A stretch of DNA of 64,000 nucleotides from positions 19,900,671 through 19,964,670 of the forward strand of contig NC_133227.1 of assembly GCF_040436345.1 (NCBI RefSeq), read 5' to 3'. A program made the position numbers and the translations under genes. Below are positions 51,101-63,700 of this stretch, piece by piece. A model generated the notes under the pieces. It was not told the origin of the DNA. It worked only from the letters and a program-made list of their open reading frames with translations, and ran no database searches. Positions within the stretch are counted from its first letter, which is position 1; each line of letters starts with the position of its first letter. The DNA is from Pagrus major. Its lineage: Eukaryota; Chordata; Actinopteri; Spariformes; Sparidae.

Positions 51101-52465
51101 CTTTTGTTTCTATTCCAGGACTTTTCATCTTCCTCTTCCATTGTCTGATGAAGGAAAATGTCAGGAAACAGTGGAGGATTCACCTCTGCTTTGGGCGTTT
51201 CCGACTTGAAGAATATTCTGGTACGACGGCCACACATATTAAGAACGGACTTAAAGGGGCGCTATGTAGTTTTGGAGAAGAAATTCAAACTCAGAATTTT
51301 TATATTTACAATATTAATGAGGTAATAATACAAACTCAGAAATATTTATTTTTTCCATAACTGAATAAATGTAAATTAATTTGCCATTAAAAAAGAAATC
51401 AGTCAATGAAGATCTTTCTCTCGGATTAAAATTCCTTCCCCAAAAGTACATAGAGCATCCTTTAACCTCCCTTGTCGGGTAAATCAGTTACAATAAAGGC
51501 AATTCTTGGGTGGATTTATGTCACCTGTGTGTGTTGTTGTCATCCAGAGGGGAGCAACTCTGCATCTGTTGGAGTCATGGCCAAACCCAGATCAAATCCT
51601 CCAAGAGCATCAGTGCCATCGGTCCACTCGGTCAAGTCGAGCTCCACAGACAGTACGTCAGCATCCTCCGACTCCAGCCAGAGAGACTCATCCTGCAGGA
51701 GACCAAACCTGGGTGAGAACACGACATTTATAACCATCATAAAAAAATAAAGCAATATAAATTAAAAGTTCAATGATGACAAAAATGTAATAAAAACATT
51801 TTGAGAAACGTGTTTTGCAAAAAAAATGGCCAAGGTTTTGGCTTCAATTATATTCCTTAATGAGTTTTGAAAAAAAAATTCAGTAGATATTTTTCATTTC
51901 ACAATTGTCTATCTTCTTTTGACATTAAACTCTTAATGAATTCCTTAATCCTAAACTATTGTAAGATGTTTAAGGTCGCAATTAAAAGTTGTAATTCATC
52001 TCGTTGAGATTCAGCCTCCTTTTGTATGAAATGATGATCACAGATTGAGTCAGACATCACAGTCCCTCGGCTGCCAGAATCACAGTGAAGGTCACTGCAT
52101 ACATTAATGAGACTGCATTGACGTTAAATAATGACATGAAAGCCTTTGTAATTAAGTCGGTTTAAACGCAACTGAATGGACATAATTGTTATTTCTTAAA
52201 GGTTTCCTTCAACATCTGACAGCTCAATTTAAGTTTGACCCCCAGCTCCCAGGCATACATCCTCAAACCACATGAGAAACTGTTTTTCACACCTCCAAAT
52301 TGTTGACAGATGTTTAATTATCTTGCAGGCCTCTTTGTGAATTCTTTGGCTCTCCCTCGAGCCCAGAGGAGCACCTCAGGTTCAGGAGCTCTGCCTTCCC
52401 ACAGGGGGATGAACCCAACACCTGGCTGGAGGAATCACTTGCTTAACCAGCAAGAACAAAGATAA
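35831..52465 (+). CDS. adgrg4: Adhesion G protein-coupled receptor with pentraxin domain (ADGRG4/GPR112-like)
   Basis: Exons: 35831-35909, 37067-37197, 37282-37519, 37729-38004, 39967-40061, 40179-40240, 41243-41397, 41486-41677, 41774-41847, 41943-42010, 42124-42166, 43240-43262, 43507-43652, 43809-43938, 44925-45025, 45365-45569, 45654-45819, 46540-46686, 46806-46931, 47032-47077, 47171-47274, 48149-48270, 48609-48877, 48974-49070, 49439-49517, 49818-50019, 51119-51220, 51548-51712 and 52329-52465. The total is 3780 nt, or 1259 aa. The protein has a signal peptide (1 to about 24) and a pentraxin/LamG-like domain (about 27-241) with the degenerate signature LCLTWT. A Thr-rich segment follows (about 355-405), then a HormR-like block ([16 protein letters not shown], about 531-571), a GAIN domain, and the [16 protein letters not shown] with predicted cleavage L862|T863. 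Seven TM helices (about 878-1155) precede a Ser-rich tail. The PTX domain and linkage to fhl1/slc9a6 support ADGRG4; ADGRG6 would carry a CUB, and ADGRG2 lacks PTX. Human ADGRG4 is about 3000 aa because of a giant mucin stalk that is missing here. The ligand is unknown. Confidence 0.82.
38062..38715. repeat. Dispersed element of the gggctgggaaatat family
   Basis: It starts gggctgggaaatatatcaat with tgtcgttatcatgatataag and ends near tgtgtatcacgatattgcct. This resembles a widespread teleost non-autonomous transposon beginning GGGCTGGGCGATAT. Another unclassified repeat (aaaggtccaatttatgagat) follows at about 38722-38850. The rest of this intron to 39960 holds nothing I can name. Confidence 0.55.
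40644..40669 (+). other. adgrg4: Candidate 26-nt poison exon in adgrg4
   Basis: It has a strong acceptor (ttttattcttcag|G) and donor (ACAG|GTAACA). The flanking exons (ending 40240 in phase 2, starting 41243) join in frame without it. Inclusion shifts the frame and gives a stop eight codons into the next exon, at TTC ATG TAA. It may be a regulated non-productive exon or a chance pair of sites. Confidence 0.3.
42271..42868. mobile_element. TIR element with aatagtttgacatttt ends (adgrg4 intron)
   Basis: The left end taaaagaatagtttgacatt is the inverse of the right end aaaatgtcaaactattccttta. The interior blocks tctagtctttatgctaagct and tatcaatcttctcatctaac match a family that recurs at 57300-57655. 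Confidence 0.75.
47681..48070. repeat. Dispersed repeat beginning aaaggggctctatgtaac
   Basis: This is an intronic stretch opening with a motif related in form to, but distinct from, the 3742-4045 family. Blocks such as ggccatatgggagcggactg look repeat-like. The right end is uncertain. Confidence 0.4.
48101..48148 (+). promoter_or_regulatory. adgrg4: (TG)n tract forming the acceptor region of the TM1 exon
   Basis: About 17 TG units plus a second short TG run lead straight into tctag|GATG, the acceptor of exon 48149-48270. No classical polypyrimidine tract is present, so the UG repeat stands in its place. In human CFTR exon 9 such UG repeats bind TDP-43 and lower exon inclusion. Confidence 0.6.
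51252..51463. mobile_element. Small TIR element, copy 3 of the ctatgtagttttgg family
   Basis: It begins ttaaaggggcgctatgtagt and ends caaaagtacatagagcatcc, which are inverted with respect to each other across about 210 bp. The interior matches 28985-29335. It lies in the intron before the cytosolic-tail exon. Confidence 0.65.
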
Positions 52466-52831
52466 AAAACACACAACACACATTTGCATCTTCATTCATA
52501 CACATGAAGACATGCAAATCACAGAAAATCATGAAAAGCTTTAAAACTGAAACAGCAGCCTTAACATGTAGTGTACTTCTACAGAGATGTGTAATTTATG
52601 CAGCGTAGTGCTGACATTAACTGTGAAGCCCCATTGTATCCCAGCTTCATTAGATTATCTTATCATGCAATTCTTTTGTTTTTTGTTTTTGCTAAATATT
52701 GTAAAAGAGCCTGTAATTATGAGGACATGAGTAGTTGCATCGGTTCCAAGGAGGAGTTGGTTGCCAAGCAACTGGTGAGTGGAGCCATGGTGACAATGAA
52801 CCGTGGTACCACACAGTTTGTATGAAAAAAT

Positions 52832-52837
52832 AATAAA
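52832..52837 (+). terminator. adgrg4: Poly(A) signal AATAAA, adgrg4
   Basis: This is a canonical hexamer in aaaataataaaatttt, about 370 nt after the stop codon. It implies a short 3' UTR. Confidence 0.6.
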
Positions 52838-52859
52838 ATTTTGAATTTAGGATGATGCA

Positions 52860-54540
52860 AGTCTCCCTGTGTTCACCTCCATTTGTGCCAGAATATTTTG
52901 TGCTTCAGGTTAAACCAAGTCATTATTCTTCAATCACTCCGTAATCTCTTCATGAAATGATAACCATGACATCTTTGAGTCTGACTGCTGGCTTGTTCCG
53001 ACACCTTTGTTGTGATGGTTTCGACACAGTCAATATACATTTTTACATATACCACTGGTGTGATTGAGGTGGATTGGAAGAATCGTAGAGACTTAACAAA
53101 CTATTTTCTACCTATAAAAGTTTGACAGAGTGTTATTGTGATTATTTTTGCTAGTGTTCCCTTTATCGTCTGTATCATCTTAACACCTCCACATTTAATA
53201 CAAACCATCACATATCTACTACTACTACTTCCATAAAACATCACAAAACTTTTTCATCTTTGTTTACAGACTAATAGAAGTATTGAGTTAAATATATGGT
53301 AAAAGTCATAGGCTATGGTTTGCACATGCGTCAGAGTAACTAACAAACAGAATATTCTTTCGATTATTTCATCAAAAGAAAATTAGTTGCCAATTAGTTT
53401 TATATTTGATTGATCGTTTGTCATTTTTCACATTTGCTGGTTCCAACTTCTTAAATGTAAGGATTTGCTGCTTTTCTTCACCATTTATGACAGTAAATGA
53501 GGAGTCTTTGGGTTTTGGACTGTTTGTTAAACAAAAGAAGCCCATAAGACTAACTGATAATGTCACTTTTTTGGATTTTAAAAAGAAGTTTACAACCTGT
53601 AGTTTATTCATACCTGAGGGCAAGATTTGTTATGTTAAAACTGAGCAGAACATGTATTGTGTCCTGTGCTTGTTCTTCTGAGTTTATTGGTGAATCAGAG
53701 ACAAAGTGTGAAGGTGCATACCTCTACCTACTGTATCGAGTGTGTAGATGCTGTGTTTGTTGAGTCCACGAAAGCAATTTAGCTTCGTATCACATCTACA
53801 ATTCATCAGCTATAATTTCATATTACCGATAGAAAGAATGCATCTCCAACTTGAAAACATCACTACGGGCTCTGGGAAATTGTGACAAGCTTTTTTTTGT
53901 TAGTTGCAGTCCTATATATTAGTGCAACAAAATACTGTGTACTGGTAAATTGATGAAAATAGTCAGAAAATACAGAAAAAAAGACATTATTGAGTATCAT
54001 TTTACTTTTCTTACTATTATACTTTACTATTCACTATTTTTAATACAGGAACATCAAAAGGAGGGTGCTCATCTAGTATGCCAGAGTTTACTATGATTCA
54101 CTGATACAGGGATACTAAAAAAAAAACTCAACAGGCAACAAAAACTAGAGGTCATTACAGAACATCAAACTTTTAACTTCGTACCACATCAGCTGCTTAT
54201 TTGACCTCTTGAATCTGAACACACTGGACTTGCTGTGGAGAGAACGACCACAATTAGCACAAGTTCAATCTCAGAATGTTTAAAATCATTTGACTGTGCG
54301 TGACACGAAACACTAGAAACATAATAATTACCTGTTCATGACGCCTCCCATACTCGCGACTGTTTTTTGGTTGGTACATCGACACAAAATACTTTGTTGT
54401 TAATCAGAACAAACTTTTGGCTCCAAAACAACAGACTAACTGATAATTGCTCAGTTCTACTTTACAGGGTAGAAACAATGTGAGCCTTTTACCAATGTTT
54501 TTCCACCCACAACTCATTCAAACTGACTACTTCACTGGTG
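52860..54540. other. Convergent intergenic region between adgrg4 and the adad1-like gene
   Basis: The two genes converge here. No exon is supported. Apart from the repeat at 53340-53915 I see AT-rich unique-looking sequence. The open frames at 53372-53763 belong to the repeat. Confidence 0.6.
53340..53915. repeat. gttagttgcag-ended teleost repeat
   Basis: The blocks ttagttgccaattagtttta, ttctggttccaacttctta-like sequence, gtctttgggttttggactgt and the end gttagttgcagtcct are in the order I recall for a common teleost element. Its block at 53715-53785 also matches the distal part of 21878-22528, so the copy may be composite. Confidence 0.6.
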
Positions 54541-54558
54541 CACAGCAGCAGGGTCTCC

Positions 54559-54564
54559 TTTATT
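54559..54564 (-). terminator. adad1: Poly(A) signal AATAAA (minus strand), adad1-like
   Basis: Minus-strand AATAAA (TTTATT on plus) lies about 165 nt beyond the stop codon at 54726. Confidence 0.55.
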
Positions 54565-54725
54565 TTTCTCAAACACCTACACAAACTGAAAACAACAACA
54601 TTATGCATAAAACAAAACCCAGATTACTTTTTTAAGGGTAATTAGTGAAGTGCACAAAACAACAGAAACAACATCTCCAGAGGAACTCGGATGAGCTTCT
54701 ACACAGCCCGTTACTAGGAGCACAT

Positions 54726-57700
54726 TCAGATGCTAAAGCAGTCCACCAGCTTTTTTGAACACCAGGGACCGGCGTGGTTGCTCCGAAACTGTTCTTTGAC
54801 ATGATCTTTGACCATCTGGTAGGCGAAGGCCTCCACCTATAAAACAAAGCATTTCCAACTTAATTTATCACATTTGAGACAGATTTACATAACCACAGTT
54901 TTGGGACTGAGCACTGAGCATTCATGTTATCATTCTATAGGTGACGCACCTTGACACTGTGGTAGGTGGGAAGCTCCAGCAGATAGCTATGCCCGCCGAG
55001 CTGTGCAACTTGGAGAAAGTAACTGTAGAGAGCTCTCTTGCAAAGTCTGCTGGAGAAGCCAGGTCCACTCACAGACGGAGAGCTGGGAAACAAATATTCC
55101 AATGATTGCGTTCCTATACATTTATCAAAAATTTATATCAAGGAATTTCAAATATATATATTTTTTAAAAAAGGCACCATCTCTTTGTTAGTAACTTTTT
55201 TCTACCTCAAGATTTCTCACAAAAGCACAATGCTTGCGTCCTGAAAGGTCTAAAAACCTCATAACAAAAATTTGCAAAGCGCACTTTTTAGACAGTTTTG
55301 TGTCCTGCACTGTTTACATTCCATGTTGTTCACCGTACATCAGTGTGTTGCCTTCTTTTGCAGTCTTACTAGAGATTCAGACATTATCCAAAAAGCTGTT
55401 AGGGTTATCTGTGCGACAAGCAAGTTACCAGCTAAGTGAAATAATGGCCTTTTGTTTTTTGTATACTGAAGACGTAGATTTGCTTTGTGAAGTGTGTAAG
55501 GCACACACTTCCTCAGCAATCTATCACAAAGAAGCTGGCCAGTTAATTAGCAGAAGTGAGGGGTGAATGATGTCCCTTTAAGTCTTCACTCAGAAGACCT
55601 AAACTGCAGATCTGTGGATGTTAAGTGTATCATTTCTGCACTTTCACCTCCAACACTATTTTGGAGGATGCAGACTGCTTCAGGGGCTCAGCTGTGCTGA
55701 ACATAAAAATATATTTGGCAAGACAATTCTTCTAAGCTCTTCCAGCAAAATGCTGTGTGAAGTGTGGTCTGAGTGAGAGTGGGCAGGGTTTCCTGCAGGC
55801 AGCACTTAGCACTGCTGCTGAGCAAATTCCTGGGGGAACCCTGGAGTGGTCCCCTGGAAAATGGACCAGTGTTGAGAAGCCCAATGTTTTCAATAAAGAA
55901 AAATTTGGGGGCGAGTTATAAAGTATGACAGCATTGATGGAGGCTGACATTAGCAGATGCCTGTGCAGGGTGACTTATATAAAATCATTTTAAGGTCTGT
56001 TCCAAGAACACTAAAAATTCTACAGCCCATGATATTGTTCATCCACTCCAGTTTTGTTTTTTAATCACTGATACATTGCATATATAATGGATTCGTCTTG
56101 GCAGAATTTAAGAAATTTGGGCGCAAGCCAAGGTTTTTAGGAAACAATTACTTGCTTCAGAGCTGAAAATCATAGCTAAAAGATTCTAGGAGTATTTGGC
56201 ATGCAACTTCTACATCACTAAATTAAAATAGCCTCATGTGATCTTTTGTTTTCACACTAGAATTTCTTTTTCAGTTGGTGTTCTTGCCATCCTTTCAATT
56301 CCTCTTCACCTCCCCCTGCACACTTAACGTCCTGCATTCTTGCCCTTAAATGCTTTCTGGTGTTTTTCAGGAGCCTATTCTTCTTTGTTTATTTTTAGTT
56401 TATTGTTTGGAACACGCTGCAGAGCTCACCCTGACATGTTAAAACCATGGTGTTGCCTAAAACTAATAGTTCAGGGCTGCAGGACAGAAGAGGCTACACT
56501 GCGGGCGCCAAGCAGGATCTCAAATCTATTTTTGGCTGTAATCTCTGCTCAAGGACATCACAGCCTCCAGTCTATGTCACACTCTAGCTAGTGGACATCG
56601 GCAGTTGTCTGCAGCTACAAAACCAAGGGAAGGCAGGAGCCGCAGGCCTCACTGAGACTGTCAAACAAGCAAACTGCATCAGGCTCACCCATCAGTTCTA
56701 CTCTTTTCCTGGAACTGGCTTCAGGAAGGTAATGATTTAAGCTTTAGTCAGTACAGGACTCTCTGTACGAGTACAGGAAATCATACTGGCTCCACACATC
56801 ACTGCACATCTTCTCATACTTTTTGAAATCTGAATATCAAAGCAACAGTGATTTCTTATCCAATGCATCTGCAGCTTACCCATCGATGATGAAGCCCTTG
56901 CTACTGTCCAGAACTTCAATATCCTTGTCTCCGAGGCACCAGTTGATGCTGAGATCGTTGTGCTGTGGTGAGGCCACACCAGGCCTCACGTAGTCGCCAC
57001 ACAGAAAGAAGATGTTGTGTTTTTTGTAGGATGGCGGCAGAAAGACCTCATGTTGATCACACAGTCGCTTGTTGGTGATATCAGACATTTCCACGTTAAA
57101 GAGCTTCTGGCCCCCTAAATAAACACAACAATCTCAGTATTAGCTCTAAGTACCTTCAGAAACACACTAGTACATAATTATCACTTCAGCAGCTTACAGC
57201 TTAATTTGACAAATTTTAAAAACATCTCGCTTTCTGTTTATGACTGCATTGGAAATTATACCACCTAGATCTAAAATACCAGGTTTTATTGTGTTAAAAA
57301 AAACCCACTATAATACATTTATTGACCTTCATGCTGACCTTCATTAGATGAGAATATTGATCGCATGTCTTTACGGTAAATATGCTATTGCTTAGCATAG
57401 AGACTGTAAACAGGGAGAAACAGCGAGCCCGTCTCTGTCCAAAGGTAACAAAATCTGCTTACCAGCACCTGTTAAGCTCAGTAACTCCAGTAAGAAAATG
57501 CATAAGTTTAAAAATGAGGCACAGAGTTATCTGCTGGACTGTTTCCTGGCTGAGAGCAGGAAGCTGCTGGCTGTAGCTTCATATCGCACGTACAGATATG
57601 AGAGTCAATCTTCTCATACAACCCTTGGCAAGAAATCAAATAAGAGCACCTTCTAAAATAACTGCTTCGAGGCTCTTTACCTAGCACCATGCTGGTGATG

Positions 57701-60700
57701 TAGAGTGGCTGGATGAAGTGGCTCAGTAAGGCACCCTGAACCCCAGTGACGGTCCAGCGGCACAGCTTGTCACTCCCGGACATGCAGCAGACTCTTGCAC
57801 CCAAGATGCTCAGGTCAAGGTAGGCTGCAGGTACCAGCAGGCCCTTGGCATGATACTGCAGCTTCATAGTGGTAGAAGTGTTGTCTGCAGGGCCCCTAAA
57901 CAGGACATGACGTTGTCTTTTACTCATTTGCAAAAAATTAGTTTTACTCAAAATAACAAGCACACTTGTAGAGAAAGGTGAACCATGTATATTAAAACGT
58001 AAATTAGGAATTACAAAAAAACACAGAAATTCAATATCCAGTTCTTTTAATTTTAAATAAATGTATTGACAGGTTAATAATAAAGTTGCTTTTAAAACCT
58101 TTGTAGGATGCCACTATTCTCAGAAGTCAAGTCTGCTCTTTTGAAAAGAAATCCTTCAAATCTATCACCCCAAGGCACTTCACCTACACACTGCAAAATG
58201 CTGCTTTAAACAGAGCACACAGGACAAATACTGAAACACTTAAAAGATGGGAATAACAGTCGGCTGTACTTGAAGTAGAAGTTCTTAGCTGCTCCTTCAG
58301 GACACTGATTGGTGTAGAGATGCAGACTGATCTTGGGTTTGAGCCGAAGCTGGTGGCTGTCTGCACTGCTCTCGAAAATACAGTTCTCCTTGGCCTTTGG
58401 ATCGGCATCAAAGAACAGCAGAAGCTGTTTGTACAGAAACCTGAACACAAGCCAGAAAATACCATTCTCACTTTGAACCACACCGGCGCTTTCAATGCAC
58501 CAGAAACACCATCAATGATAGGAGAGAAATAGCGAGCTGATTCAGACTGCCAGCTCTAACAATTGATGAAAAGGAATGTCATGACTTGATCATGACTATT
58601 CAAAAAAAAGGGTGTTTTTTTAATGCATTAGTTAATGTAAAAATCAATCAAAAAGTTTGGAATTGCCTACCTCAGAAGCTTGATTTGACTTAATGAATGG
58701 TCTTTCATGCTTTTAGGTAGATGTTAGTTTGTATGAAGGGGTTGCAAAAAATGTAAATGACAAAAAAACGCTCTACAGTGGATTCAAACAGACTGACAAC
58801 TGAAAGGGCTGGAAGAGACAAGGATACTGCTGAGTAACACTTAAATAAGAACATAGAAAGTCCCCAGTCATTGGTGAAAGAAACTGGAAGGTTAGCATGA
58901 ACATTTATGCAGATATAAGTAGGAACAGGTTCCTGTTTCAGTGTCTAGTGCACAATAATCGCTATAACAAGCTGGAATTAACAGCCGTGTTGCTTTAGCA
59001 AAGCTATTCTCAAAACTTAGAAATAGAAGGTTAGTATAAGTTTAGCAACATTGGGCTGTTTAACGAGAGATGAGAGGGGAAGCCATGTCCCCTTTTTTCA
59101 TTAAATGACCAAAATGCATTGCCCTGGTTAAACTGCCATTCCTTTGCATCTCTACTGAGGTCACTAATAAGTGGGCCACAGTCCAGGTCCTGACCAAGAC
59201 ACCCAGACCCTATAACCGATAAATTATTGGGAATTATTCAATTTGACAGGGTGTTTCTATCACAGAAGAAACTCACAGACTACTTGCACTTGTTGTAAAT
59301 CATCTCACGTGATGCTACCAAGCCCATCAATTCTGGTAAGTATTAAAACTTTCTCACTTAAAACCTGAGAAAGATACACATCGGAGAAATGAGATGAGGG
59401 ACAACAGTCTTCAGAGAAAGAAGCGATTGAGAATAAAGTAATTTCACATGCTGTTCAATACTGTAGACTGCAGAGGAGTAAAACAGATTCCCGAAGTATT
59501 GACAGCCCAAAAGCACTGCTGTAGTTCAATAATGATCGAGGGTCACCTACATTTTTCTGGAGTGGAAAATAAATTGGAAGTCATATTAGCAGTTCGTACC
59601 TAAGAAGAGCCCGTCTGGCGATGACGATGGCTTGGCAGTCGTGGACCATAATTCCATTGTAGCAAAGCCACGACTTGCAGCTTGAGTGGCCAGCTCCCAA
59701 CGCCACCACCTTGTAATGCTCACATGGGCGACCCTCTGTGTCCAGCACTTCTAATGGAGGAAAAGAAAAAAGTTTTTTCTTAACAATACAGTGTTTACTT
59801 TGCCCATTTAGATAATAGCAACTGCTACAGACAGGGAGACAGAGATATGATTGAGATGGAGAATGATGTGTGAAGGGAATTTAACTATAAAGTGAGCTAC
59901 AGTAACGTAAGTAAGTGAGGTGTTTATTTTTGTTAGCTTAACAATACATTTTAAGAGCCGTGGTAGAATATAAAAGGCCTAGAAGAAAGCAAAAGTTAAA
60001 TGACATTGATATGCCATCAGTCTCCATTCAAACTGTCTCTTGTGACTGAAAGACTCGCAGGTATTTATCAATCAGACAGGCTTCTTTGAATTAAAAAAAG
60101 AAAGATGTAAGAGCTCCGCAGCATAAAAATGTCTGACCTGTGGGTGGAACTGGCAAACAAAACACCTTTTTTCTTCCTTTAAATAATAATTTATTTACAA
60201 TACACTTAGACATTTCTGCTAAAGTAGTTTAAACATTAGATGAAAGTTTTTGCTACATTGTATGCCACATATATATTTTCTTTATCGACATATGTAAAAT
60301 CCAGATTACAATTCTAAGTGAAGCGCGTTCTGTCCAATGAAAGGCTCCTTAACCTTCTTTGGCAACATCGTAAAAGCCCAGAATTTCCAAACACAGTAAA
60401 ATATTCTCCATTGTCTCGAGCAGTGTATACTGATAAATAATAATGACAAAATAAACTGGTCATATACAGAGATTAGGTGCTTACCTCTTATCAGTACAAA
60501 TGCTGCCATGTGGCTCTTACAGCCATAGAAATCAGGACACATCTTCAGGAGGCTGTCAAACTTCTCGCTACTTATGACTGCCATGTGATTCTTGTGCCAG
60601 TCAGTTTGCCAAACTAGAAGAAAGATAAAAACAAAATCAAGAGACAGCTATATGATCAGAAGCGAGTGTATTTTGGACTTCACCATGTCAGTGCTGTTAA

Positions 60701-63700
60701 GAAAACCCTTTCAATTTACAAGTGATGCAAAGTAGTGTTTGCCTTGAACATTTTTACATGCTGCTATTGCACTCAGTGTACCAGTTAGTTGACAGCCTAA
60801 AGCTCTGTGACACTTCTTAAAAAAAAAAAAATCATAAACAAGTCAGAAGGTTTTTTGCGCCGTAAACTGACAGTAAAGCAGCACAGATAAAATGCGTTGT
60901 AGCGCTGCAATATGCTGAAGTGACAAAGAATATTAAATAATAAGAAAGTTTAACAACCAGAAATACAAGATTACATTTTTTATTTTCTGATATTGCCGCT
61001 GTCCATCTGTTGCCTTGCCTTTAGCTCCAATGTGATCAGCAGTGTAACATTTCTGACCTAGTGTATTATGAATGAAGCGCACAATCATACACTTACTGCT
61101 CATGTGTACATAGTAAAAATCTCATTACAGAAACTATAATTGTAAGTGTAAATCTTGTCAAAGCGTTAACCAAATGTACATTTTCATCAAGTGTTATTTC
61201 CCAGATTGGTTTCATTATTCATGGAGGGCTTTTTAATTAAATCTCTAGCCTGGTCTGCTTACAAATTAGTGTATTGTTTAGACTTTTTACTTCTTCGTCA
61301 GGTAAAGCTTTGCAATCTTTTTCTTGGTGTGCTCTCCAAAAGCCAATCAAATAAAACAGAGTGTATCTGTAATTGCTTGTGCAGCTTTCCCTTACATTGT
61401 ATTAGTTTCAAAGACACTTCAGTCCACAGCGTAAATGCTCCACAGGAACAAAAGTTTGTTGGAGTTGTTTTCAAAATTAGAAATGTGTGCTAGCATGGGG
61501 TGTCTAGACCTGAAAAGATGGTTTACAGACTTTGTTGGAAGATGTGTGATGATTCTGATGTTCTGACTTCAAGCGGGAGTTTATTCCACAACTTTTTGAC
61601 CAGGATAGAGAAGAGAAGGTTGAGGTAGACAAGAATTAGATATCGCATTTAAACATCACACAGTGTGACTACTACTACTGCACCTTCAGTCTTTGTGCTC
61701 TTGTCCGGATTCTTTATTGTTTCTTTCTTTATTCCAACAAAGTCTGTTATCTGCTCAATGAGGAGGTCTTCTTCCGAATGTACGCTTCCAGCGGGCGACA
61801 TACCCGGGAGAGAGAGGACAGCTGTGTCATCGTCTGATCCTTCATCCTGACAAATAAATAAATAAATAAATGAATAAATAAATGGACTGTGGTTTCCTCC
61901 TCATTACAACCTTTAACCTACATTTTTGTGTTGATTTAGTAAAGAATACTTTTCTGTTGTTCACAACTTAAGTGACAAACAAGATGGCTGCAGATGGTTT
62001 TGAACGCCTTCAGTTAGATAGATAATGGTAGCAAACACCGCTGTACCGCTGTTAATTATTCCAGATGTTGAGATTTCACTTTGATGTCAGATTTTCCAAT
62101 GTGGCTTGATATCGTCATTTATTCCCACATCATTTCAGGTTGTCTGTAAAGGACATCTTCCTCATGAAAGCAGACAATTACATATAAGTTGTTCCCCCAG
62201 GAAATCGGCTACTGGAGTTAACAGATGCTTATAGATCATCTCATCCTTTATGATCGAATAAGTAGGCGAATGCCTAAACAATCACGTAACACATTTAACA
62301 TATGGTCTTTGCTACAGCAAACAGTGGGAAACCCAGACATTACAAATTTCCATTTAATTACCTCATCTCCCAATACGTTGTCGCCAAAATCAAATTCGTC
62401 TTTGAATTTTTGGATGAGAGTCCTCTTCAGTCTGGGGCTGTCACCTCCTTCAGGAAGTAAAGCCTCTTTCACTTGGTCATGGCCTCCAGAAGAAGGTAGA
62501 TTTTTCCTGCGACAGTGATACAAACAGTGACCAGCTTTAATATTGTAAATTGAGCTGATGATGCCTCAAAACGTCTGGATGGATGTAGATGAAGATTTTC
62601 AAGGACGACAACAGTAACAGCAACAGTAAAATATTTAAAATATCATATCTGATTCTGAACACATTTGGTTAAATTTTCCTCTCATTGCAAAAACCTTCAA
62701 GAGGAGAAGTGAAGGCTGAAAACGAAGGGTGACATTCATGAGCAAAGCATCATTACAAGGCTCACCAGTGCCTAATAAACCATTTCTCTACCTGCATGCT
62801 TAAGTAGAAGCGTAAAGGAATAGCCTGTGGACTCACAAATGAGATCCCACTGCTTCATTTAAGTTTCAGGTATTCAGCTGAAAACTTCTCAGAGATTTTT
62901 GGGAATATTTGGGTCTTTAATTAAAAGTAGAGTTTTGATTGCCAATTTTTTACTGGACGGAGAAAAAAAAATGGAAAGAAGAGGAGGATTAAGGCAACAA
63001 AGGTTCAGAGCAGATCAAAACCAAGTACATCCAAATGAGCCAGTGGGTTGTCCAGTGTCCTGTTACTATGGGTGCAGTCGTTAATGAGCTTCAGTAACTT
63101 ACAGTGTGTGTGTGTCCAATTTAAAGTGGACACACTTGCCTGCAGACTCCTCACCTGCCCAATCTGAAGCCTTAGTAACACAAGCAGCCACGACAAAACA
63201 GAAACCAAAGTGCCTTTGACTTAGAAACAGTTACAGTTTTGGTTTTAATAAAGCGGCTGTTAACCTGAGCTATAGGGTGCACCCCTATAAGTGAAACAGG
63301 GAAATGATTAAGTGGATACAGGTGGTAACCCACAAAAAAGTCCAATCTCTTGTCCAGACAAATATACATTCAGCGATAAACTGGTTGTTCTAGTGGTGGC
63401 TACGCTCCATCATGTATGTTGGACCTGCTTAAAAAACTATTAGCCAGACAGACCTCCTGGATCATCTGGGTCCAATACTTCTGCTATACCAAAGAAGCTG
63501 CCTTTAGGTTTTACCGCCCTAGATACAAGGGTAGCATCCCAGAGGACCTGACATTTCTGCTCAGTACCTTAAATAAATTGTCCTAAAACATTTCTTTTTT
63601 CTGTTGACTAAATCTTCATGTATAAAGTGTTGCGTGGGTATGCAATGTGCTGTAAAAACAAAGCTTACATTGGCTTGCCCAGAGTTACTGTTACTAAAAT

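Noticed and set aside
55234..55566. 110-aa plus-strand frame
   Set aside because: It lies in an adad1-like intron on the opposite strand with no family resemblance. I cannot support it.
57508..57963. 151-aa minus-strand frame read as a single gene
   Set aside because: Only 57681-57895 is coding (an adad1-like exon). The flanks are intron, including a repeat at 57300-57655.
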